Under the pieces are notes generated by a model. It had not been told where the DNA came from, ran no database searches, and worked only from the letters and a program-made list of their open reading frames with translations. Positions 24,750-33,300 of a DNA stretch of 45,423 bases are shown here, in pieces. The number at the start of each line of letters is the position of its first letter. The stretch's first letter is position 1. Both the position numbers and the translations under genes were made by a program. Source of the stretch: Acidobacteriota bacterium (GTDB lineage: Bacteria; Acidobacteriota; Holophagae; Acanthopleuribacterales; Acanthopleuribacteraceae). The DNA lies in the NCBI GenBank assembly GCA_030066195.1, contig JASJCB010000067.1, forward strand, positions 1 through 45,423. The letters run 5' to 3'.

Positions 24750-26675
24750 ATGGCAGCAATTGCGGGACATAAGATTGTTCAGAAGGTGTATGAGAGTGCC
24801 AATTCTGTGATCTATCGCGCATTACGGCCGCCCGAAGGAAAACGGGTCATCCTCAAACTGCTCAAGGAAGACTTTCCTTCCCCGGAGGAGTTGACACGCT
24901 ACCGCCGGGAATACGAAATCACGCGCTCCCTCAATCAGAGGGGAATTATCAAGACGTACGGACAGGAAAAATACCAGAAGAGCCTGGTGATGTTCCTGGA
25001 AGATTTCGGCGCGGTTTCCTTAAAGATCCTAATCGGGGAAACGCGCCTGAAGATCGCGGATTTTATCGACTACGGTATCAAGATTTGTGATGCGCTGGGA
25101 GAAATCCACCGGCAGGACATCATTCACAAGGATATCAATCCATCCAATATCGTGATCAATACCGAAACGGGCCGGGTCAAGATCATCGACTTCGGTGTTG
25201 CCACCAGGCTGAGTCACGAAAACCGTTCGGTCTCCAATCCGACCACCCTGGAGGGGACGCCGGCCTACATCGCCCCCGAACAGACCGGGCGCATGAATTG
25301 CGCTCTCGATTACCGCGCAGATTTCTATTCCCTGGGCGCCACCTTCTATGAGTTGCTATGCGGCCGCCCCCCCTTTGAAGGCGATGACCCGCTGGAGTTG
25401 ATCCATTGCCATCTGGTCAAGGAACCGCCGGCCCCGCACCTCGTGGACGCCCGGATCCCGGAAATTCTCTCTCGCATGGTGATGCGCCTGCTGGCCAAAC
25501 GTCCGGAGGATCGGTATCAGAGTGCTGCCGGAATTGCCGCCGACCTGAGAATTTGCCGCGAGAGATGGCCGGAGGAGGGCGGATCTCTCGACTTCAAGCT
25601 GGGGAGCAAGGATCTGTCCGGTCGTTTCGAAATCCCAAGCAAGCTCTATGGCCGGAAAGAAGAGATCCGACAATTGCTGAAAACCTTCGAGCAGATTGGG
25701 TCGAGCGGACCGGAACTGGTGCTGGTGGGGGGGTATTCGGGCATTGGCAAGACCGTCCTGATCCAAGAACTCTACAAACCGATCACGCAAAAAAGAGCTT
25801 TTTACATATCCGGGAAGTACGACCAACTACAGCGGAACATTCCCTATTCAGCGTTCACCATCGCCTTTCGCGAGTTGGTTCGCTACCTGCTCTCGGAGCC
25901 GGACGCGGCTCTTGCCGTCTGGCGGGATAAGATACTTGGGGCCGTGGGCAACAACGGCCAGGTGATTGTTGATGTGATTCCCGAAATCGCTCTTGTCATC
26001 GGATCTCAAGCGCCGGTCCCGGAACTCGGCCCCTTGGAATCCCAAAACCGCTTTAATCTGACCTTTGCTAACTTCCTCGGCGTCTTCTGCCGCGAGGACC
26101 ACCCGCTGGTCATCTTCCTGGATGATCTTCAATGGATCGACAACTCCTCGATGGACCTGCTCTCGGTGATTCTCGCGGACAAAAGTCTCGAACGGCTCCT
26201 ACTGATCGGCGCCTACAGGGACAATGAGGTCGACAGGCTCCATCCCCTCATGGTGTCGCGTGTGGAATGGGAAAAAAAGGGCGTGCCGATACGCGAGATG
26301 TCCCTTGCCCCCCTCGACCTGACAGAAGTGACCAGGCTGGTTGCCGAGACACTTGCTCAGGAACCGGACGCGGTCACCGATCTGGCGGGGCTCATCTACA
26401 AGAAGACCGGGGGCAACCCCTTCTTTACCTGCCAGTTTCTTTTATCCCTCCACGAAGAGCGGTTGGTTTTTTTTCCGGCACAGATTCCGGCGATGCTCCG
26501 GCCTGGAAATGGGACCTGGAGAAGATCCGGTCCAAGGGGTTTACTGAAAATGTCGTCGACCTGGTTGTGGGCAAACTCAGAAAAATGCCCGCAACAACCC
26601 AGCGCGTGTTGCAATTGGCGGCCTGCGTCGGGAACCGCTTCGGCCTGGAGACACTGGCTACCGTATCCGAGATGA
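24750..26675 (+). CDS. Giant Ser/Thr kinase-ATPase protein, N-terminal part up to the frameshift
   Basis: The first ~275 residues form a Hanks-type kinase: catalytic Lys in RVILKLLK, HKDINPSN (HRD loop as HKD), IIDFGVA (DFG) and YIAPEQTGRMN. Next is an AAA_16-type ATPase with P-loop GGYSGIGKT (about 327) and Walker B LVIFLDDLQWID. After E-R-L-V-F-F at 26474 the frame leaves the family sequence and runs into 67 unrelated residues before stopping at 26675; the true continuation is the -1 frame. The order kinase-ATPase-TPR-GAF is that of the large 'trifunctional' kinases of cyanobacteria, myxobacteria and relatives. It precedes the PKS genes on the same strand and may control them. Confidence 0.85.
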   Translation: MAAIAGHKIVQKVYESANSVIYRALRPPEGKRVILKLLKEDFPSPEELTRYRREYEITRSLNQRGIIKTYGQEKYQKSLVMFLEDFGAVSLKILIGETRLKIADFIDYGIKICDALGEIHRQDIIHKDINPSNIVINTETGRVKIIDFGVATRLSHENRSVSNPTTLEGTPAYIAPEQTGRMNCALDYRADFYSLGATFYELLCGRPPFEGDDPLELIHCHLVKEPPAPHLVDARIPEILSRMVMRLLAKRPEDRYQSAAGIAADLRICRERWPEEGGSLDFKLGSKDLSGRFEIPSKLYGRKEEIRQLLKTFEQIGSSGPELVLVGGYSGIGKTVLIQELYKPITQKRAFYISGKYDQLQRNIPYSAFTIAFRELVRYLLSEPDAALAVWRDKILGAVGNNGQVIVDVIPEIALVIGSQAPVPELGPLESQNRFNLTFANFLGVFCREDHPLVIFLDDLQWIDNSSMDLLSVILADKSLERLLLIGAYRDNEVDRLHPLMVSRVEWEKKGVPIREMSLAPLDLTEVTRLVAETLAQEPDAVTDLAGLIYKKTGGNPFFTCQFLLSLHEERLVFFPAQIPAMLRPGNGTWRRSGPRGLLKMSSTWLWANSEKCPQQPSACCNWRPASGTASAWRHWLPYPR

Positions 26676-29600
26676 GCAAGCCGGCGGCCTATGATCAGCT
26701 ATTGCCCGCCCTGCATGATTCCTTTGTGCTGCCCCTGTCGAATTTGGAAACCAGCGATGAGAAACTGGTGGACAGTCCTCTCGTCATCTTTCATTTCAAG
26801 TTCCTTCACGACCGCGTGCAACAGGCCGCCTACTCCCTGATCGACGACTCCGCGAGACAGGAAATCCACTACCGCGTCGGTCGCCTGCTCCTGGAATCGC
26901 TTACCCCCGGGGAAAAGGAAGAACGGATCTTCGAACTGGTGGACCATCTGAATATCGGCCGCGCTTTGATCTCGGACGAGGACGAGCGGCTGAGACTGGC
27001 CCGCCTGGATCTGGAAGCCGGGCAAAAAGCCCTCAACAGCAACGCCTACGACGCCGCCCGGCAATACCTGATCCTCGGCACGGAGTTACTCGGCGAGACC
27101 TCTTGGGACGCGACCTATCAGCTGAGCTTCCAAATCTACAAGGAGTTGGCGCGGGCCGAATACCTGACCCGGAATTTCCCCGAGGCGAAAAGAATTTCCA
27201 GCCTGATCCTGGAGAAGGCTCACTCCCGTGCGGACAAGATCGATATCTACAAACAGGTTGTGATCCAATCTACCACCCATGCCATCTACGAAGAGGCCAT
27301 CGAGGTCGGCAAAAACACGCTCGAATTGTTGGGAGAGCCGGTACCCGCGGAAAATTTGGACGAGCATATTGCCACGGTGAAAAAAGCCCTCGACAGTGCA
27401 TTGGCGGGCCTGGAAATCTCATCCCTGCTCCATGATGAAAGAAGCCCGTCGTCCGAGATGCGAGATGTGCTGGTGATCCTTGACCTGCTGTCGCCGCCCG
27501 CTTATATCTCGAACAAGCCGATGTTTACCTTCCTCAATATGAAATCGGTCAGCCTCTCCCTGGAACACGGCTTTACCCAGAATTCGACCACCGGTCTTGC
27601 CTGTTACGCCGTGGTGCTGGTGGCCCTTTACGGTGAATTCGAGCGGGCTGATGAACTCGGCGAGCTTGCCGTGCAATTGGTGATGCGCTATCCCGACGCC
27701 AACCAGCGCTCGATCGTAATCTGCTTTGTCCGTTCCTACGTCACCCATTGGCGCCGGCATTTGCGGTCATCGATTGCCGCCTTTGATTTGGGAACCCAAC
27801 TTTCCCTGGAAAGCGGAAACCTGAATTACCTGGGCTACCATATCTTCTTCAAATGCCTGCACCTTTTCCACCTGGGTGAGTCTCTCTCCGAACTGGAACT
27901 GCTGATCAAACAAACCGTCGTACATCTCAAGAGAATCGAGAACCGCATTTCTCTCGACTGCCTCCGGCCCGTACAATTGGCGGTTTCCAACTTACTTGGT
28001 AAAACGGAAGACGATCTGGTTTTCAGCGCTGAGGATATCACCGAGAAAGCCTTCCTGCAGGATTGTGACCGCTTCGGAAGTCCTTTTGCAAACGGTCTGT
28101 TCATGATCTTGAAAGGCACGGTACTGTATCGCTCCGGTCATTATCGGGAAGCGTTGGCATGCATTCGCCGGGCGCAAGAGATGGCGCCCCACATGCCCGG
28201 CTGTTTCTCGCTCTCCGAAATCCCCCGCTACCATGCCCTGACGCTTACCGCGCTTTACCCTGAATCCCCAGCGAAGGAAAAGCCGGAGATACTCGAGGAA
28301 ATAAAGAAACACGCCCTGCAGATGGAGAATCTTGCGCTGCAGTGCCCGGAGAACTTCCGTCACACCCACCTGATGGTCGAGGCCGAAATTGCCCGCTTGG
28401 AGAACCGGAACTGGCAGGCACAGCGACACTATGAGGATGCGATTCGCCTGGCCGGAGAACAAGGATTTATCCAAGATGAGGCACTGGCCGAGGAGTTGGC
28501 GGGCCGATTCTGGCGCGAACACGGCAACGAGACCCTGGCGGCAGTCTACTTGCAGCACGCCCATCAGGATTACCGCGAGTGGGGCGCCGGTCGCAATGCA
28601 GCCCGGCTGGAGCAGCGCTATCCTCAGTTCCTCGCCGGCAGCGGGCCGAAGAATATGTCGCGCGGCAGTACCACCACCAGTTCGGATCAACAGTTGGACC
28701 TGGACACGGTGATTCGCGCCTCACGAGCCATCGAGGGCGAGCGGGAATTGTCGTCGCTGCTGGAACGGGTCATGGAGATCTCCCTGGAAAATGCCGGAGC
28801 CGAAAAGGGCTTGCTCGTGCTTCAACGGGGCAACGGTCTGATCGTCAAGGCGAAGGGCAGTATCGACGCTGAAAAAACCATCGAGTTGGTATCCATCGAA
28901 CTGGAGGATTGTGACGAGGTTTCCGGCGGTATTGTCCAATACGTGGCCCGTTCCCTTGAAGCGGTTGTGCTGGACAACGCGGCCGAGGAGGGCCGCTTCG
29001 CCGGCGACCCATATATCCGGGAACACGGCTGCAAATCGGTCCTGTGTCTTCCGATCCTCAATCAGGGCCTCCTGATGGCGATTGTCTTCATGGAAAACAA
29101 CAAGATCGCCGCGGCCTTTACCGGCAGGCGCTTGGAAATCCTGAAACTGCTGATGACACCCGCCGCGGTTTCTATCGAGAATGCGCTGCTAAAGGACGGG
29201 GAGAACCGAACGGTCTTCGAATACCAGGTAGGCGGCAGTTTGGATGCCGGGGCTTCAAGCTATGTCACCCGGCAGGCCGATCGCGACCTGCATTCCGCCG
29301 TCCGTTCCGGTTCCTTCTGCTATGTTCTCGACGCCAGGCAGATGGGCAAGTCCACGCTCCGGGTCCGCACCATCCGCCGCCTGACTTCCAAACAGGTGAC
29401 CTGTGCCTCGATCGACATCACCATGATCGGCGGGGCGGGACCCGAGCAATGGTATGCAGGCCTGGCCCAGACCCTGCTGCGAAGCTTGAACCTGTCACAG
29501 CAGGTCAACCTGAGAAAATGGTGGCGGGAAAACGACCATTTGCCGCCCGTACAACGGCTTGCCGAGTTAATCGACAGCGAAATCCTGAACCTGATTTCCA

Positions 29601-30307
29601 CCAGGATCGTCGTCTTCATCGATGAGATCGACAGTGTGCTCAGCCTTCCCTTCAGCCTCGATGACTTCTTTGCGCTGATCCGCGGCTTCTTCAACAAGCG
29701 GTCCGACGATGCACGCTATCAACGGCTGACATTCGTACTGCTGGGCGCCGCAAGTCCGGTCGACCTGATCAGCGACCGGACCCGGACGCCCTTTAACATC
29801 GGCCGAGCCGTTACCCTTTCCGGATTTCGCCTTGCCGAGGCGAAACCGCTGCTGGCGGGTCTCGTTTCAAAGAGCGACAATCCGGAGGTTTTGTTAGAGG
29901 CGGTGCTTGCCTGGACCGGCGGCCAACCGTTCCTCACTCAAAAGGTCTGCAACCTGTTGAAGCATGCCGAAACCATGCCACAGGAGGGTCGGGAATCCGT
30001 TTGGGTGGGCAAGCTTGTGAAACGGAGCATCATCGACCATTGGGAACGCCGGGACGAGCCCGTCCACCTCAAAACCATCTCCGACCGCCTGTTAATGGGC
30101 GGGGACGGGGAGCCCGTTCTTTTGCGGCTCTACCACCGCGTTCTGCAGGAGGGTTTGGTTCCACTGGACAATAGCTCGGCCCAGGCCCATCTCCTGCTCA
30201 CCGGCCTCGTTAGCCGTGAGGGAGACTGCCTTCGCGTTTGCAACCGCATCTATACTCACGTCTTCAACCTGGAATGGGTCGAGCGGGCGCTGGCCGAATT
30301 CGCTTGA
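26474..30307 (+). CDS. Continuation of the giant kinase: ATPase end, TPR-like helices, GAF and second AAA domain
   Basis: This part is read in the -1 frame from the T8 run (26467-26474) and begins SGTDSGDAPAWKWDLEKI. Joined to the first part it gives about 1,852 residues. It finishes the ATPase (LRKMPATTQRVLQLAACVG), then has a long TPR-like helical region. A GAF domain lies at about 28.70-29.19 kb (SLLERVMEISLENAGAEKGL). Where relatives carry a histidine kinase, this one has an AAA-like (PF14516-type) domain with RQADRDLHSAVRSGSFCYVL, RQMGKSTLRVRT and Walker B VVFIDEID. No start codon with a good ribosome-binding site lies at the junction, so separate translation is unlikely. It stops 49 nt before PKS1, probably in the same operon. 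Confidence 0.82.
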   Translation, partial: SGTDSGDAPAWKWDLEKIRSKGFTENVVDLVVGKLRKMPATTQRVLQLAACVGNRFGLETLATVSEMSKPAAYDQLLPALHDSFVLPLSNLETSDEKLVDSPLVIFHFKFLHDRVQQAAYSLIDDSARQEIHYRVGRLLLESLTPGEKEERIFELVDHLNIGRALISDEDERLRLARLDLEAGQKALNSNAYDAARQYLILGTELLGETSWDATYQLSFQIYKELARAEYLTRNFPEAKRISSLILEKAHSRADKIDIYKQVVIQSTTHAIYEEAIEVGKNTLELLGEPVPAENLDEHIATVKKALDSALAGLEISSLLHDERSPSSEMRDVLVILDLLSPPAYISNKPMFTFLNMKSVSLSLEHGFTQNSTTGLACYAVVLVALYGEFERADELGELAVQLVMRYPDANQRSIVICFVRSYVTHWRRHLRSSIAAFDLGTQLSLESGNLNYLGYHIFFKCLHLFHLGESLSELELLIKQTVVHLKRIENRISLDCLRPVQLAVSNLLGKTEDDLVFSAEDITEKAFLQDCDRFGSPFANGLFMILKGTVLYRSGHYREALACIRRAQEMAPHMPGCFSLSEIPRYHALTLTALYPESPAKEKPEILEEIKKHALQMENLALQCPENFRHTHLMVEAEIARLENRNWQAQRHYEDAIRLAGEQGFIQDEALAEELAGRFWREHGNETLAAVYLQHAHQDYREWGAGRNAARLEQRYPQFLAGSGPKNMSRGSTTTSSDQQLDLDTVIRASRAIEGERELSSLLERVMEISLENAGAEKGLLVLQRGNGLIVKAKGSIDAEKTIELVSIELEDCDEVSGGIVQYVARSLEAVVLDNAAEEGRFAGDPYIREHGCKSVLCLPILNQGLLMAIVFMENNKIAAAFTGRRLEILKLLMTPAAVSIENALLKDGENRTVFEYQVGGSLDAGASSYVTRQADRDLHSAVRSGSFCYVLDARQMGKSTLRVRTIRRLTSKQVTCASIDITMIGGAGPEQWYAGLAQTLLRSLNLSQQVNLRKWWRENDHLPPVQRLAELIDSEILNLISTRIVVFIDEIDSVLSLPFSLDDFFALIRGFFNKRSDDARYQRLTFVLLGAASPVDLISDRTRTPFNIGRAVTLSGFRLAEAKPLLAGLVSKSDNPEVLLEAVLAWTGGQPFLTQKVCNLLKHAETMPQEGRESVWVGKLVKRSIIDHWERRDEPVHLKTISDRLLMGGDGEPVLLRLYHRVLQEGLVPLDNSSAQAHLLLTGLVSREGDCLRVCNRIYTHVFNLEWVERALAEFA

Positions 30308-30356
30308 ACGTTGGTTCCAAATGTTTCGCTCATGACCGTTTTCGTCTGGAGGAGAA

Positions 30357-33300
30357 ATGACAGTCCCGGCCGGACCGCAAAAACCTCTCCTACGCCTGGT
30401 GCAATTTGAAGATCTCGATGACCTCGTGCGGCTGGAGCAAGCCTGTTGGCCCGAGAGCCTGCGCGCTCCGCGGGAGGTGATCAGGCAGAGGATCGCTACA
30501 TTTTCCCGCGGCCAGTTGGCGGCCGTCTTGGACGGGTCCGTGGCCGGAGTGATCTATTCCCAGAGAATCCCCGAGGTCTCTGCCCTGGATGAAATTGATT
30601 TTCAAAAGGTTGCCTGCTTGAGCACGGGTCGGGGGCCGGTCCTGCAACTGCTGGCCTTGAATGTGCTCCCACACTTCTCCAACCTGGGTCTGGGAGACCA
30701 ACTGCTGCGGCGCCTACTGCGGGACCTTGCCGGGAACGACGGCATCACGCGCGTGGTGGCGGTTACCCGTTGCCGCGAACCCCATCCCTCCATTCCCACG
30801 GAACGCTACATCCACATGTGCGATGCCCACGGGCTGCCACTCGATCCGCTGTTGCGTTTTCACCGGCATCACGGCGCCGAAATAGTCCGCGTTCTGCCCG
30901 GTTACCGGCCGCAGAGCGCGGGTAGGGAGAACCGCGGGGTTTTGATCGAGTATCCAACGGCACCCGCGGCGGCTGAAGAGTGGAGCAGGTCGGCGCTCTC
31001 AAATCAGGAGCCCGAGGCGATCATCGAGGATGCCGTGCGCCATATGTTGAAGGAGGGGCAAAGCCTTTCCCGGCATGTACCGCTTTTGGAATTGGGGCTC
31101 GGTTCCCTGGACCTCTATGGGTTGGCAACGCTGCTGCAGCAGAAGTTGGGTATTGCGCTTGATCCCGCCTTCTTCTTCAACTATCCCACCGTTTCCGACA
31201 TGGTCGCCCATTTCACCGACTCGGGCAGGTCGGACCGGGCGGGGACCGGGAACCCCGCCGCCACATTCCGGCCGGTGGATGGTAATGCAATAAGGGAGAT
31301 TTCTCGCCCGGCCCATTTGGAGCCGGAGGCCGTGGCCGTAATCGGCATGGCCTGCCGTTTCCCCGGCGGCGTTACCGGGCCCGATCAGTTCTGGTCCATG
31401 TTGCGCGAGGCCCGCGATGTTGTAAGCAGGGTTCCCGTAAGCCGTACGCCTTCACACGCGGATACTGCCCGGGGCGGGTTCCTGGAGGACGTCGACAGCT
31501 TTGACGCCTCTTTTTTCGGTATTTCCCCCTTGGAGGCGGCATCCATGGACCCACGCCAGAGAATCCTGCTGGAGGTTGCCTGGCAGGCGCTGGAACACGC
31601 CGCTGTCGACACCGACCAGTTGAGAGGCACACGCGTCGGCGTGTTTGTGGGAGGGTTCGCCAACGATTACGAGATGTTGCGCGCTCGAGAGCAGCCGATC
31701 GAGCAGGTGGATCGTTACTTCGGAACTGGCAACGATACCTCTTTACTGGCAGGCCGGTTGGCCTATTTCTTCGATTTTCGGGGGCCGGCGCTTTGTGTTA
31801 ACACCGCCTGTTCATCATCCCTGACAGCGGTCCATATGGCCTGCCGCAGCCTGCGCGCCGGAGAGTGCGACCTGGCGCTTGCCGCCGGCATCAACCTGGT
31901 GCTGGCGCCCGAAATGACGCGTGCCTTCACCCGGGCCGGGATGCTGTCGCCGGACGGGCGCTGCAAGGCATTCTCTGTCTCGGCGGACGGCTATGTGCGC
32001 TCCGAAGGTTGCGGCATGGTGGTACTGCGGCGCGCCGGCCGCGCCCGTCGGGAGTTCAATCCGATTCTGGCGCTGATCAGGGGTTCCGCGATCAATCATG
32101 ACGGCTTCAGCAACGGACTGACCGCGCCGAACGGGGAGGCCCAGCAAGCGGTGATGAGGCAAGCGCTTCACGACGCGGGCGTTCGTCCTGAGGAGGTGAC
32201 CTATGTGGAGGCTCACGGCACCGGGACCCGCCTCGGAGATCTCGTCGAGATGAAGGCTCTGGCCTCAGTCTACGGTGGACAGGATAAGCGGGGCAGGCCG
32301 GTGGTGATCGGATCGGTGAAAACCAACATGGGTCATACGGAAGCGACCGCGGGCATCGCGGGCCTGATAAAGGTCATCCTGGCCATGCAACACGAAACCA
32401 TCCCGCCTCATCTCCATTGCCGGCAACCGCATCCCGATCTCGCGCTGGAGAGCATTCCCGCCGAGATTCCCACGAAGAACATGCCCTTCCCCGGAAACGC
32501 TCAGGGGAGGCGTTTTGCGGCGGTGAGTTCCTTCGGATTCAGCGGGACCAATGCCCATCTGATCGTCGCCGAGCCGCCCCAATTGGAAGCGGCCCGCTCA
32601 ACGCAACGTGCCGGCTATTTGCTGACCCTGTCGGCTCGCAATGATGCCGCCCTTCAACAACTGGCGCGCGCCTACGCGGACCGGCCCGCCACGGTCGATG
32701 ATCCCGCCAATACCTGTTTCACCGCTAACCGCGGTCGGACCCATCTGCCGGAGCGTCTTGCGGTGGTGGCCGCATCGGGCGAGGACTTACGCCGGCAACT
32801 GGCAGGCCTGAAGAAGGGGGATTCCGCTGTAGGTTTGATCCGCGGCAGGGCCGGGTCCCGCGTCCCTCGCATTGCTTTTCTCTTTTCCGGTCAGGGCTCC
32901 CAACTCCCGCGTATGGGGCAAACGCTCTACCGCGACGAGCCGGTCTTCCGCCGGATTATGGATCGTTGTGACAGCCTGCTGCGCCCCTGCTTGGAGGTTC
33001 CCCTGTTGCAGGCGCTTTACCCCGAGGGCAACGATCCCGGCCTGCTGGATCAGACGACCTATGCGCAGCCCGCCCTCTTTGCCTTTCAGACGGCGCTTGC
33101 CGGATTGTGGCAATCCCGTGGCATCGAGCCATGCCTGGTATTGGGCCATAGCGTCGGCGAACTTGCCGCCGCCTGCATTGCAGGGGTCTTCAGTTTGGAA
33201 GACGGATTGAAGCTGATCGCCGCTCGCGGCCGCTTGATGGGAGCGCTGCCTGCCGGTGGGGGAATGCTGGCGGTTCGGGCCGATGACGCGGCCGTTCTCG

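Noticed and set aside
26341..26547. Third-frame ORF across the kinase frameshift as an alternative continuation
   Set aside because: Only the -1 frame continues the ATPase family sequence after the T-run; the other frame gives Arg/Phe-rich nonsense.
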